In this document: piece after piece, positions 23,137 to 34,965 of the stretch
How positions within the stretch are numbered: the stretch's first letter is position 1
Layout: the number at the start of each line of letters is the position of its first letter
The notes under the pieces: generated by a model
What the model was told of the DNA's origin: nothing
Databases searched by the model: none
The model's input: the letters and a program-made list of their open reading frames with translations, nothing else
Made by a program: the position numbers and the translations under genes
From: Amyloporia xantha
Taxonomy: Eukaryota; Basidiomycota; Agaricomycetes; Polyporales; Adustoporiaceae
Reading direction: 5' to 3'
Assembly (NCBI GenBank): GCA_036971615.1
Contig: JAYKKR010000005.1
Location: 930,001 to 994,000 of the forward strand
DNA: 64,000 nt

Positions 23137-25383
23137 CTAGCCTCTGTCATCCTTGTCACCTAACTTCTCGCCTTCTGCCTTTTTGAAACCTTGAAAGTAT
23201 TTCTCGCGGAAGTCTTTGTGTGCAGGAACATGATCAACATCCTCCGCCTTCATATCTGTCGGTTCGAAAGAAGGTGGAGGGTAACGCTCTGACGTGTTCT
23301 TGCGAATGGTGATCAACTAGCCCCACACATTCAATCAGCGACACGATGTCCAATTGGCGCGAAAACATACTCTGCGTCCCCAGGAGCCGAAATCCTGCAA
23401 TGAGTTGCTATGAAGCTCCATGCCCTCACATATCATAGTTTTTATATCTAGTTCCTCATACTCATCAGTCACGGTGGGAAGGAAAAACACGAGTCTCCCG
23501 TGTGGTTTAAGCATGTATCGCGCCAGGAGGACCAGGTCTGAAACAAGTGACGATAACTCGTAAGGCATCGTCGGAGGAATGTATGGTTGATCCCCTCTGC
23601 AGTGACTTCAGTAAGCCCACGAATTTAGAATCTGGGTAGTATACTCACGGTCGGTTTACAACACCGACAAGCTGGGGCGTATATTCACGGGGACTTTTGT
23701 CTGGTCGTGCTTTCCTACCCAGCCGTTTCGCACCCGCCCTGACGCCGTCTGCAGAAAAGGATAAGCCGAGAAACACACCATTTTATAACGGCCAAATTCA
23801 CAAGGTGGATCAGTCACGATGGCGTCGAACAGCTCGCCACATCTCCAAGGATTCCGCGTAACGTCGAACGTGCAGAGATCAACGATACGATGCGCCACGC
23901 CATATTGAGCCGCGGCGCGCATGATTCCTGGCTGCTTTGCTGCGACGCGGAGTTGAATCATAGGTCTCGATCAGAGGAGAGTGCGAACCTTTGCCTCGCA
24001 TCTGGCGTCCGTCAATGTCAGAGCCAAAAACTAGTGCCCCGAAATGGGCGCAGGTCTTCCGCACGAATGGGGTCATCAACACCTAACTGGCCGAGAGTCG
24101 AAAGACAAATCGCTCACGTAGGCCATGCTCCCGGTCCCGATGAAGGGGTCGTATATGAGCTTGCCTGGAGCTGACTATGCGCCGCGAGAAGTCAAGCGAC
24201 GAATGGTCAATTACATTCTTGTAAAAAGCTGACCAGTGTCTGGTTCGCCATGAGCAGAGACATCTCCGCGTCCATACTCGTGTTCCCGTAATACGCTCTT
24301 TGCTTGACGTCGAACTTTTTCACGAGCGCGCGCGCAGACCCTTCCTCGATCTGGACTTTTCCGAACGAGCTCAGTGAGATGGCGAAGGATCACGCTTCCG
24401 ATGAGCCACTCTGCTGGGAACGCACCAGCCTGCCGAAGAAGACTTCTCTGAAGACTCCGTCGCCTTCGTGTTTTTCGCGCGTCGTGCCCCGTTTGTCAGG
24501 ATCTGTGGCGGGGAAAATGGTCAGCATACAGGTCATCCAACCACTCTGAGAGTAAAACAGTGGGTGCAAGGCCAGGTTCGGTGCTTGCGAAATCAATGAG
24601 CTTTTCTTGGCTAGAAAGAAACATAGCTTGATTGTGTTTTTCTATCTACGAGAAAAAGGTGCAGAAAATAGCGGTTTCGCTCAGGAGAATGTTCACATGT
24701 TTCTCCAGTGTAAAACGTGCTATGCACCCTGTGAAAGAGAGTAAAACAAATACAAGCGAGACTCACACTCTTCGAAACATATCAATGTAATCTCAGGCGT
24801 TTTCATGTCGATCCTGCCGAGAAAATCCATGTACGAGAAGGTCTCTATCACTTCTCGCTGGCGGCGCTGAGGGATGGAGTGGTTGTATGCGGTGACGACG
24901 AACTTGAACGAGGTGTCGTCGATGTAGCGCGCCCAGCGCGGCCGCTGCCCGCGATTCTGCTCGTGCATGTGCTCGTACGTCGTACCTCGTGCATAGAACT
25001 CGCATACAGACCTAGAAAGTGGTATAGGAGTCAATCCCTAGGCAGGAGGATGACCTAATTTTTGATGTACTTACTTTACGAGCACACAGCGCCTCGCGAG
25101 GAGTCTAGCGTGTTCTTCGCATTCCAGCTCGATGATCGCGAACGGTCGGGAGGCGTCGAGAAAAGTGAAGTGGATGGGGATGGCGTGTATTTGCGCTACA
25201 GAGAGCAGCTCTGGTTCCCGGAATTGAGGATAAACCTGCGCAAAGACGAAGAGGTATTGTTGTCCCACTGGTATGGACACTTGTGGAGTCGGAGGGCTTT
25301 GACGGACGCAGGAAGATATTATTTCGTCGTTGTAAAATCACGATGATGAATCGCACTCACAGTTGCGGTTGAGGTCCGGTCAT
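23137..25383 (-). CDS. TRM11: tRNA (guanine-10-N2)-methyltransferase catalytic subunit
   Basis: This SAM-dependent enzyme, with partner Trm112, makes m2G at position 10 of cytoplasmic tRNAs. Eleven exons close in phase on the minus strand: 25383..25361, 25296..25075, 25011..24767, 24502..24426, 24350..24234, 24174..24118, 24055..23989, 23939..23802, 23748..23649, 23596..23371, 23316..23137, giving 483 aa. The N-terminal RNA-binding part has QQYLFVFAQVYPQFREPELL and EEHARLLARRCVLVK. The methyltransferase core has the SAM loop YDPFIGTGSMAY, the acidic residue in FGSDIDGRQMRGK, and the catalytic motif TDPPYGVRAGAKRLGRK, followed by GRRLITIRKNTSERYPPPSF. Start ATG 25383 opens a tiny 23-bp exon. 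Intron 3 (24503-24766) is about 264 bp, several times longer than the others. The gene is convergent with the AlkB gene (175 bp between stops). Confidence 0.95.
24503..24766 (-). other. Unusually long intron in TRM11
   Basis: All other introns of this gene are about 50-65 bp; this one is about 264 bp. It is required because only the join FEEY-PDKRGTTREKHEGD restores the conserved frame. No coding potential in the gene's frame was recognised inside it. Confidence 0.7.
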
Positions 25384-25640
25384 GGTTAACAATGCTGTTT
25401 TTTGTCAGACATAACAGAGTTGTACCAGTTCGATCGCGCCGGAGGGATGAGATCTGACTGGGATCTGCAGTACCCGATATGGCGACAAACTCAGCGGTGA
25501 TGATTTGGACGCGGCCTTATTTACGTTCCAGCAAACGCCTTTTATTTCTCGAGTATGCATTTCATTTCATCTCAAACACCCTGTCGACATACACGTATTC
25601 CCTCAGAGCAACGATTTGCGCCCGAGTAGCGGCCATCATA

Positions 25641-26330
25641 ATGGCACAAGAACAAGCTCCTCTACTCATCCGCGTCGGCGCACATCGCCAGAAGGCCATG
25701 GACGCCCTCTCCGCCTGGCGTCTCGAGACGGCGCTGACGACTTACGGGAACACGCCCATCAGCGACGAGGGCCTCCTCCCCGACGACATGATGCGCATCC
25801 TGGCGTACGACGCGCGCCTAAAGACAGTCCAAGACATCCAAACCCGTCTGAACGACCCGGAGTGGACCTTTATTGACCTCCATGGCCAGGACGTGCCCGA
25901 CATCCTGGCACGCGTCGACGCAGCGCACTGTGATTCCCATTGAATTGCCAGACGAACTTGCGAACTCGCAGGCGCCGCGGCCGCACTCCTGCGCCTGCGC
26001 CTACACAAGAACGGACGATGGGACGTGTCGTCTAGCCAAACGTCTGGTGACAGTGACTTTAGGCAGCCGGTGCCGTACGTGGGCGGATGCCAACCCTCAC
26101 AAGTGTGTACAGTACTGAGAAAATGATTCACTGTCCGCAGGATTGAATTAGGACCCTATCTATCTGTAACGGTACACGTCCTCCCGGCAACGATGCGCCC
26201 GTTGCTGCCTGGCCGTGTTAGTTTTCTTCCTCAGTTCATCCTACCTCCTGCCATTCTCCAGACCCTGTTGCGAACAGTATTTCTACTTGCTGTCCACCCC
26301 GTAATATACGGTATCATCATAATCACATGA
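25641..26330 (+). CDS. Uncharacterised small protein
   Basis: A three-exon model closes in phase: 25641..25929, 25972..26074, 26141..26330, giving 193 aa. Exon 1 is solid-looking coding sequence (MAQEQAPLLIRVGAHRQKAM; TPISDEGLLPDDMMRILAYD). Exons 2 and 3 read ALLRLRLHKNGRWDVSSSQT and then LGPYLSVTVHVLPATM, ending in a hydrophobic stretch. The first intron would be only 42 bp. Without splicing, exon 1 ends at a stop at 25943 (100 aa). I recognise no family. It is divergent from TRM11, with 257 bp between starts, so promoter elements may be shared. Confidence 0.45.
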
Positions 26331-26646
26331 ATATATAAGTGTTGATTGCGTGCACAGCGCAACTTGTTTGCGTCGGGTGCACCCTCTCTTCCAGATATGC
26401 TTCTATCACAACAATATCTCGTCACTAATTTATGCTGCCTCTCACTCTCAACCTTTTACTGGTTTTTCGTAACAGGACCACCTTAATTATATACTATGTC
26501 TTACTCGTTTTGCGGCTTGGTGCTCACAATTCATGAGACAAATTCATATGATACAGAGCCGTGTATTACGCCGACATGCTAAAGAACAGGTACACTCGTG
26601 ATTCCTTTATGACAATACAGATACAGAATCAACCGCAACCAAGACT
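26331..26646. other. Intergenic, convergent
   Basis: This 316 bp, AT-richer stretch lies between the small uncharacterised gene and the HSP12-like stop. Nothing recognised. Confidence 0.5.
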
Positions 26647-27073
26647 CTAGTTGTTGTCACCGAGGCCAACGGCGTTCTTCGCCTTCTGGGTCAGCGACGG
26701 CTGCAAATGATATCAGCATTGGGGAGCCTTTACTGACGGACGCCGTTGCACTGACCTGGTTCTCGTTCGAGTTGCTGCTGAAGGTGTCGCCGACCTTCTG
26801 GGTGTACGACTTCTCGCTCTATGTAAGACGACTATCAGCGCGACTATTTGGGGCTTCAGAGACTGCACAACGAACGTTGGGCTCCGCAGTGGAAGCGGCC
26901 GAGTCGGACTTGCCCTTGAGCATGTCGCCGAAGTGCTCGGTCGTCGACTTCTCAGAGTCGGGCTGTACCGCAATCGTGAGCATCACTGGCAGACATCGAC
27001 ATCGAAAGGATACACTGACCTTGAGCTTAGCACCAGCCTTGTCGGTGAGGGATTGTCTGCCGGTGTCGGACAT
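26647..27073 (-). CDS. HSP9/HSP12-family stress protein
   Basis: Four exons: 27073..27020, 26962..26876, 26818..26756, 26700..26647, giving 85 aa. The protein is small, hydrophilic and Ser/Lys-rich, and matches the yeast Hsp12 / fission yeast Hsp9 family in order and spacing: MSDTGRQSLTDKAGAKLK, PDSEKSTTEHFGDMLKGK, SEKSYTQKVGDTFSS and SLTQKAKNAVGLGDNN. Family members are intrinsically disordered, fold on membranes and are strongly induced by stress and stationary phase. A TATA-like TATATAAG on the minus strand lies about 95 bp upstream of the ATG, in keeping with a strongly inducible gene. Confidence 0.92.
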
Positions 27074-27164
27074 GATTATAGATGATCGATGGTATGAGGG
27101 GGAGTTGAGATTGAGTGGGTATGAAGAAGAGAAGTTGAGTGCCGTTTAGCTACCTTCACCCGGC

Positions 27165-27172
27165 CTTATATA
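27165..27172 (-). promoter_or_regulatory. Probable TATA box of the HSP12-like gene
   Basis: TATATAAG on the minus strand (in the context GGGGTATATAAGGCC) lies about 95 bp before the ATG at 27073. Confidence 0.6.
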
Positions 27173-27785
27173 CCCCCCCAAAGCAGCCAGAGTGACAGAG
27201 GTCGCGAACAAGGCAACGATGACGCGACGCGTGTCATCGTGCGCCCGCGCGCGACGTCATAGCAAGAGGAAGATGACGCCTTGTTACTGCGCGGAGCACC
27301 GGGCGCACTTGAGCACGACACTTGCCGCATTTGGCAGGCTCCATGCCATACTAGGAAGCAGCCCTGCTTGATCGAGGATAGCTGCACAGAGCGGAGACGT
27401 TCCTTCGTGACGCTACGCCACATTCTGGTCGAAGCGCCGACGGCTTGGCCCCGCACACGGGAGCAAATGCTGCAAATCCCATCGTGCGCAGATGACTGAG
27501 AGCACTACTCCCTCCACATCGGGGCAGGCCAGGCCGTTCTCAGAGTCAGTCCTCGAGCACATGCTCCGATGTGCCCTGATAGAGCATGCGGCATGTAATA
27601 ATGTAGACGAGTACAGGCTATACAGGACATCGATAGTACGTTAATAGCACAAGTGGTACACACGCTTGACAGCGAGAGGGAGAAAGAGAGAGTCCCAGGG
27701 ACAAACGCGGAAGCAGACGTACAGGTCATGAGAACACGGACACAGGCGGAAGAGTACACACACGGAAGGGTATCGACCGAACACG
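27173..27785. other. Intergenic region upstream of the HSP12-like gene
   Basis: This stretch of about 0.6 kb lies between the HSP12-like core promoter and the stop of the RING gene. Both genes are on the minus strand, so it holds the stress-gene promoter and the RING 3' UTR. I found no gene and no unambiguous heat-shock element. Confidence 0.5.
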
Positions 27786-29057
27786 TCAGAGTCGCGTGTC
27801 GGATGCAAGAGGCATTGGCGGGTTTGTGATGTCGTACCCGCTCCCGTCTTCGCGCCGATTGTGATGTCGTCGCCGAGCAGAGCGCAAGTATCGCGAGAAC
27901 CGCGCAGCGGCGGTCGACAGCGGGCGCGACGCCTCGGGCATATGCGGCGGCTCGAGCTGGTCGTTGTCCCCCGCCATCATCGCCTCCAGCGCGTGGAAAT
28001 CTGCATATCGAAAACAAAGCATTTAGACGATTAGACACATCGGAGAGATGGCATGAGCGACTCACCCTGCCGACAGATCGGACAGCTGCTCGACAACTCG
28101 AGCAGCCACTGGTCCACGCACTCGCGATGGAACCGATGGTGCCCCTCGCACGGCAGCACACGCAAATCGTCGCCCTCCTCAAAGTCCACGATGCATATTG
28201 GACACGTCTCCGTTCCGATCGCGTCTGGCACGACCTCCCGCCGCCCGCCGGTACCCTCAGCAGTAGCGTCGCCCGACGACTCGCCTTCGGATCGGCCACG
28301 GCGCTGGCGCGGACGCACTGCAGGCACCGCGTCGGTTGTTTTTGACGATCCCGCACCAGGCGAGCCGTCCCCCATCTCCGCCTCTTTCGCCTCTTCTTCC
28401 CCATCGCCACTCTCACCCACACTCCGCCCGTCCTCGCTCTTGCTCTCGCTCCTGTCCACCCGGCCCGGCCGACCGTCGCCCTCTATCGAGCCCTCGCCGG
28501 CCGCCTCCATCTCGTAGCTCTCCTCGGGGTTCTCGACGTCTTTGGGGCGTACAACGCCATCCGCGGCGGAGTCGCCGGCGAACTTGACCACAGGGAAGGT
28601 ATCGAGAATGGCCCTGGTGAGCCCGCGGGCACGACTCTGGGCGAACCCGCCGCCTATGCTGGGGTCGCCCGTGCGGGGGCCGTACCGCTCAGGATGGCGG
28701 ATCGCCCGGATGGCCTGTGAGCCGTATTAAGCAGAGCAGGAGCAGATAAAGCGGCAGACTCACCCCGGAGACAATCACGACGCAGAAAAGGGCAGAGACA
28801 CAGCCGGTGATAGCATAGAGGATGATCCTGCGCGTGCCAATGCAATAGAAGGTTATTCAATGCGGGCCATCGGAGAGACAGGCGCATGTGCGCTCAGAAG
28901 AGATGGGCTCCTGCGAGTCTGGCGCGGCGAGAATCACTCACATCGCGAGGCTTGTGTTCGGACCGCCCTGCTGGTTATCAGGGCCGCCGCCCTGGGCGTT
29001 TGCGCCCAGGGTGAGGAAGGCGGCGCAGAGGGCGACTGGGAGCAGAGAAGGGGACAT
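27786..29057 (-). CDS. Membrane-anchored RING-H2 E3 ubiquitin ligase
   Basis: Four exons: 29057..28942, 28827..28764, 28714..28066, 28000..27786, giving 347 aa. Order of parts: signal peptide ([20 protein letters not shown], residues 1-22), short luminal stretch, one membrane segment ([20 protein letters not shown], ~residues 41-60), basic juxtamembrane segment, acidic disordered linker, RING-H2 finger ([19 protein letters not shown], then [15 protein letters not shown] and CPICRQ; about residues 227-275), and a C-terminal tail. The layout matches fungal single-span RING-H2 ligases of the endomembrane system, with the RING facing the cytosol. Substrates are unknown. The RING is split near its end by the last intron. 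Confidence 0.9.
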
Positions 29058-30128
29058 GGTGGTTTGGCGTTGGGGGCGTCGTCGTCGCGCAGAGGGGCGC
29101 TCGGATGCCCGGGGGTGAGATGGCGGTGGGAAGGGATGGGTGAAGGTGGGCGCACGGTGGGAAGGAGGAGGAGCAGGTGAGGTCGCATGGCAGCCTGCGC
29201 CGTCTGGGGCGATCAAGGTGCACGGCGTCTCTTTCTCTATTCTCAGACAATTCGTCCCGGCGGCTTTCCCCGCTTCAACTTCACCATGGCCCATCTCGAG
29301 CTCCGTCCTGTCTCTGGCCTTGCCCAGACATTTCATATGTCTCTCCGTGTCGTCAGCTATCGGGAATTGTTTTTCATCTCGCGGTTGCTATCCCACCTCG
29401 AAGTACGCTCAAGACCTTCCTTGTGACGCACTCCGGTCCTGCGTGCAGCGGTGTTCAACTCGAATGGCACCGAAGTTCATTGCGTGTGAATACGCTCAGT
29501 ACAAGTGAACCTTAGTGGGCTGCAATTTATTCAAGGCATCGTAGAAAGGTAAATAACCAGAAAGGTGACCTCTCCAGATCCAACAGTGCTCTTCATCCCA
29601 TAGAGCTTTGCTCTGGGGTCAACAACATCCCGGCAACAAAAGGACACTGTTTGTTTCCGACTGGACATTGCGTAGTTGCCACGGACCCTTGCTACGTGTG
29701 TACCGACCTCACGAGCGGAAATACACGGAGCATTGGTCACGGCGTCCATGCATCGTCTATATGTGTCAGTCTCCTGAGGCGCTCTATGTCCCGACTTATT
29801 CGGCTTTTCTCCCGCAATTCGCTTCGTGATCATAAGGCCTGAACAGAACACCTACACATACCACTGAAGACGTCGAGCAGACTCTGCTTCCTGTTGTCCG
29901 GTACTTGGAATGAATTGTTCGTAGCAGCCAGTTTGGACTTGTCTCAGCCGCTGGTCCCCTGCTCGTGTCTCACTCCGGCCCTCCTTTGACATCTTGCTGC
30001 GATCCGAGTATATCATCTTTACCGCCTCTTCTGCGTGGTTGGCATGGGACGTAGCGTCTACCCACGACGACGATTCTGTTAAAGAAGGACCAGGGGCAAG
30101 TACGAACAGGGATGGTTCTTTGCCGTCG
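29058..30128. other. Intergenic; one doubtful small ORF
   Basis: This 1.07 kb stretch lies between two divergent genes. At 29286 an ATG in good context (CACCATGG) after a pyrimidine-rich run opens a 46-codon frame ending at 29426. I cannot tell whether it is coding, an upstream ORF of a longer transcript, or chance. Nothing else was recognised. Confidence 0.35.
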
Positions 30129-31584
30129 ATGCGTCGTCTTCGTCTGCCTCGCTTGCTGCGTGCCTTCAGGCGCTTCCTCAGCCGGGTTGCACATGCTCCT
30201 CGAGGGCGCTCACGTACGGTGCGTCTCCGTTTTCTAACAACACCTCACCAGAGTCGAGTTGACCTCGGCATGCAATGTAGTGGACAAAATCACACGACAC
30301 ACGCCCCGTCCCACCCCAACTGCCCGCCGAAGTATGGGAAACCATCCTCGAATACCTATGGAACGACCGGCACGCGCTAGCAGCATGTGCACTCACATGC
30401 CGCGCCTTCGTCCCCGCCGTCCGCCGTCTCGTCTTCCACACCGTCCGCCTCACACACGAGCCCTCCCCATCGCACCCCGAGCCCACTTACACACGCTTCG
30501 TCTCCCTACTCCACGCCTCCCCACACGTCGCCCTGAGTGTGCGCGACCTCGCGATCACGCTCCCCGCCGACGCCCCGCACCCGACGCTGCCGCCCATCCT
30601 CCCGCGGCTGCACGAAGTCGAGCGCCTCACGCTCGGCTTCTCCGGCGCGCTCTTCGAGCTGTCCGACACGGCGCGGGAGCGGCTCCCCACGTACTTCCGC
30701 CGCGTCCGCCGCCTGCGCATCGACGACGCCCGCTTCGACGGCACGGACCTGCTCGAGATCCTCTGCGCGTGTCCGGAGCTCGCGCAGCTGCACCTCGGCG
30801 CGGTGCGCTGGCGCAGGTCCTCGCTCCTCCCTGCGTTCACGCCGGACTTGGCCGCGGTGGTGCCCCCGAGCCCCGTCGTGCTCGAGGAGCTCGTCCTGCG
30901 CCATCCGCCGCCGCAGGTCGTCGCATGGCTGGTGAAGGGCCCTTCACGCTGCGGCTGAGCAAGGTCGAGCTGCTCTGGGATGGCTCGTCTGACGGGAAGT
31001 ACGTGCCGGATTTGCTCCAGGCGGCCGGAGCGTCCCTGCAGGACCTGACGCTCGCGTTCCCCGGCTGGTTCTCGTCGAGAGACGGTGAGTAGCAGTTGCT
31101 CCGAGCCCTCTTAGTGTGCTCACTTCATTGCGAATGCTGCATGCTGCAGCCGTCAACCTGTCGCACAATGCCGGCCCTCACCTGGTTGCACCTTGATAAG
31201 ATCCGGATCGACGGCTCCCAGCCGCGCATCGTCTACATCCCGGACCCCGTCCGACTGCACACCTACGCGTGGGTCCCCGCCGCGCTCTCCCAGATCCGCT
31301 CCGCGCGCCTCCAGCAGGTGCACTTCAGCGTGGAGCTCTGCAAGGACGGCGACCTCGCGGTGCTGGACTGGGAGCAGATCGATGCGCAGCTCGTGCGGCT
31401 CGTGAGGGAGTCGGGCATGGCGCTCGTGACGAGCTTCCATGTCGCCAACTTGGACTATCATCCGGCGAGATATGGTGTGGTGGACGCGGTCATGTACCGC
31501 TTGCCGAGGCTGCGTGCCGCAGCGGGGCGGCTGGGTGTGGTGTATGCGCACTGGCCGCATGTGGAGGAGTGTTGGTTTCCCTGA
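30129..31584 (+). CDS. F-box protein, apparently broken by two frameshifts
   Basis: A Skp1-binding F-box is clear at about 30320-30430 (PPQLPAEVWETILEYL, then ALAACALTCRAFVPAVRRL). It is followed by LRR-like C-terminal sequence of the kind common in the expanded F-box families of Agaricomycetes, substrate receptors of SCF ligases. Proposed exons: 30129..30218, 30281..31084, 31150..31584. Near 30940 the frame must shift by one base (AWLVKG to FTLRLSKVELLWDGSSDGKY) and again near 31175 (AVNLSHNAG to LTWLHLDKIRIDGS); otherwise stops follow at once. Either the gene is decaying, or the assembly has one missing and one extra base at short G runs, or 32-bp introns are used. The start is uncertain. 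The GC content is very high. Confidence 0.65.
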
Positions 31585-31837
31585 GGACGTGTTCAGAACA
31601 CTGTCGGTCAGAGTCTGTCTGTTCTGGCCCGACTGTGTGACGTCGATGATTTTCGAAATGCTTTCTAATGAGTGCGATGGAACATATCATGTGTGTGTAT
31701 TATTCATACGTCTTTGATGACCCATGTCCTGTCCATCTATGCGTTAGTGTGCTCAGGTTTAGGTAGGAAATTTATTCATGCATGCACTGGTAATACAAAG
31801 GCAAGGTAGATACTTGAATATATCAGCGCATTGGAGT

Positions 31838-33669
31838 TTATTGTCTACCAAATGCATCTAGCGGTGGTCTCCCGAATGTCGGCTGCCAACACGGATGTCA
31901 GCATATGATCAACTTAGCTCAATAGACAGAGAACATACCGCGGCAGCTGGTTTGTTCTCCAGGATTTGATCTATCTTCTCCAGGAGCGCAGGAGTGAGCT
32001 TCGGGATGACGTCAAGTGCCTTCAAGTTATCTACGATCTGCTCAGGCCGCGAAGCACCGAGGATGACGGTGCTCGTATTCGGATTGACCGCAACCCAAGC
32101 TAGCGCAAGGTGCGTGACAGAGCAGCCAAGCTCTGATATCATGAATAGATTGACGAGTAAGAATACTGTTTCCAGCGCGCAACACATCTGCTGACCTTTC
32201 TCAGCCAATTCCGACAGCGCCTTTATCTTGGCTAACTTCTGCAGGCCGTCTTCTTTGCTGAGACTCTTCAGCGTGTCTTTGAAGAAGTCCTTGTGCGATT
32301 CCAGCCTCGATCCCGCGGGAATGCCGTCGTTGTACTGAAATGATGGGCTGTCAGATTTGCTTTTCTCTGAGGAGCTACGAAGAATTCTCTGACCTTGCCT
32401 GTCAGAAGGCCGCCAGCGAGAGCAGACCAAACCGTCGTTCCGATCTGATACTTCTTGTAGAGGGGCCTAAACCGTCTGTCAGCAACTCGGCTGCATAGGG
32501 TGAAATCGTTACGCACGCATATTCTTTTTCAGGTCGTTCGCGGTTGAACATGCTTTTATAAAACCATCAGAACCAACTTCACTTAAGAGTCAAAGTCACC
32601 CACTGATGTTGGCATTGCTCAGCAACAGGTCCTATTAAGCCTAATTTATCAGCAACATCTGCAGGGAGACTGAGGCTCAGCGGTTGCGGATAAATATGCA
32701 GAGCGCAGCTTACGATATGCTTCTTCAATCTCGCGCGCCGACCACTCGGATGTCGCCCAGTAGAAGGCCTGTAGACAGAATAGACGGTCAGTCCCGTGTT
32801 CTTACGATGGACTTGGACCGTATAACTCACCCAACCTTGGTCAATGACGAAGTTGAAGGCCCGGACGACCTCTTCCATGGGGACTAAATAACGGTTTAGT
32901 ACAAACTCAATATGACAGAGCTCATATCGGATCAATACCAGTGGCGTCCGGACGATGGGCAAAGAGTACGTCGACATAATCCATTCTAAGGCGCTCCAAA
33001 GACGCTTTGGTTCCCTCGATGATGCTTGGATAATATTCAGCACAAGATCGACCTAGAATGTACAACTAAATGTACACACTGTTTCCTGGAGAGACCAGTT
33101 CCGTTCGGGTTGTTCTTGCGAGTACCGGAGTGGAGTTTTGTCGAAATAATGAGGTCCGATCGGCGCAGACCCAGCTCGTCAATGACTCGACCCCTAATGA
33201 AGAAATACCTCAGTACAAAGGTGCAAAGAAAAAAAGAACCTTGTGTATGTTCACTCACATCTCAAGCTCGGAGTTACCGTTCGCGTATCCTTCGGCGGTG
33301 TCGAACCTGAATGTCAAAACATAATCAATCCAAGGATGGACAAGCGTAGGAGGCACGACTAGTACATGTTGATTCCGTTTTCGTAAGCTGTCTTGACGAT
33401 TTCCTGTATTAAGGGTCACAGGTTATGCTACCGCTTAGGTTTGAAAAGAGGTAAAATGCTCGGATGCCCTACCTTGACAGGATCACCGACCACGGTACCA
33501 CCGAGAGTCAGCCCTGACAGAGTCAGTCCGCAGGTCAATTGGCGTATAGCAAGCAATCCACTGAATACTAACAACCACCAAGCGAGAACACTGGCACTCG
33601 CAGACCACTAGACCCAAGCCTTCTAAACGGCATGCCCTTCGAATCATACTTGAGATTGACGGTCGACAT
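31838..33669 (-). CDS. Aldo-keto reductase, K+ channel beta-subunit-like
   Basis: Fourteen exons close in phase on the minus strand: 33669..33576, 33513..33473, 33403..33366, 33306..33259, 33193..33080, 33024..32939, 32883..32831, 32768..32714, 32658..32604, 32552..32517, 32466..32394, 32334..32196, 32132..31939, 31882..31838, giving 356 aa. This NADPH-dependent oxidoreductase has the AKR6/voltage-gated K+ channel beta type of TIM barrel. Motifs: [19 protein letters not shown]; catalytic Asp and Tyr in [16 protein letters not shown]; catalytic Lys in [10 protein letters not shown]; His in [10 protein letters not shown]; and the cofactor-binding end [18 protein letters not shown]. The substrate is not readable from sequence; fungal members reduce aldehydes and ketones. 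The high intron count is typical of basidiomycete copies. Confidence 0.93.
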
Positions 33670-34965
33670 TTTCTTGTTATATTGCGCACAGAACCGTGAT
33701 CGTATGGCACAGAGTGACAGTCTTGAGAGTGGTAATGCTCGGGAAGTCTGCAACATGCTTCGTCCTGCTCACCACATTCTCTTTTGTACTTGAATTGTGT
33801 GTGCCGGGACGCCGAGGCAAGGGCCGCGCACTAGCAGATTATCAGTCAGCAAACTTCGACGTACGTCAGTATGGGGAAAGGGAAGGACCCACGACTGCAT
33901 GATGTCCGCCATCCGGACCGTGATCTCATCTGGCAATCCACTAAGCGATCATGGTGCAGCTCGTCGCAACTTGAAGATGTTATATAGAAGACATGGCGGG
34001 GTTTGGGAATATCGGCGACCAAGGCCTGAAGTTACTTACATTGGCGTATTACTCCCTGCAAATTTCCAACTGAATCCCGAGAATTTGACCCACATTGACA
34101 AGTTCAAGTACTGATATGCTATGAGCGACTTGTGAAGGCGCTACAGCTCAGCGATCCTTGAGCGAGCCTGTCAAGCTAAGATGATGACCAATAGGCGTTC
34201 CCACACCCACACATGGACCGAGACGGCTGACAGACTCGGACAGAGTCCGCTAACTCGCACAGTACATATATACTTACGCGCCACTAATGGTTCACGATTC
34301 AAATATCCTACGAAGTGTGGGATGTGACACTGGCGTTGCGAGTCTTGAGAGATTGCGACAGACTGAGCCATATGCCAATAAACTTCGATATCCACAACTT
34401 AGCAATCATCCCAACAAGGACGGATATCTTGCCCAGGACATTGGCTGGCACTACATGGACTTCGTTGTCGACGTGTAATGCGATAAATCCGACTCAAGTG
34501 TCCAGTCTGCGGTTGGAGATAAATATCATACTTCCTGCGTATTCTTCGGATGGCCTTTATGCACTCACCAATCAGAGTGGTCTGCTGACCGTCCGCATCT
34601 CTTGTCTACAAAATACGATCTCGAAGTACTGTCTTTGACTCTTGGCAACAGAGTACCAGATTGTCACGTAGCACGTGACCACGACGCGTCGCGTCGCGTC
34701 GTCATAACTCAGAGGTTCTCTTGAACACATCAACGCGACTTCTGTTGACAACGGTGACAACTAAACGTGTGTAGTATTGAGGCAGCTCGACATCTTCTGA
34801 AATTCAAAGAGAATCTTGTGTATTCATTGTAGAGCGTTACGGACAAAAGCATCGACGACATAACAGATCACAGCAGTTTTTATTTGTTATTTCTACTTGT
34901 AGGTATGTATCGCTAACACGGACGAGGACCATCAAACAGGACATTCAACAATTTTACATCATCGA
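33670..34965. other. Intergenic, no supported gene
   Basis: This 1.3 kb stretch lies upstream of the aldo-keto reductase and downstream of the hybrid-binding-domain gene. I see no gene. A small tandem CGTCG/GCGTC run with an ACGCGT core lies at about 34680-34700. Confidence 0.5.

Noticed and set aside
27505..28422. 305-codon minus-strand frame
   Set aside because: It overlaps the RING gene in another frame, runs through its intron and 3' region, and is Arg/Cys-rich without motifs.
30259..31092. 277-codon frame as a separate gene
   Set aside because: Its first two thirds are Arg/Pro-rich shadow of the F-box frame; only its last ~40 codons are F-box coding sequence after a frameshift.
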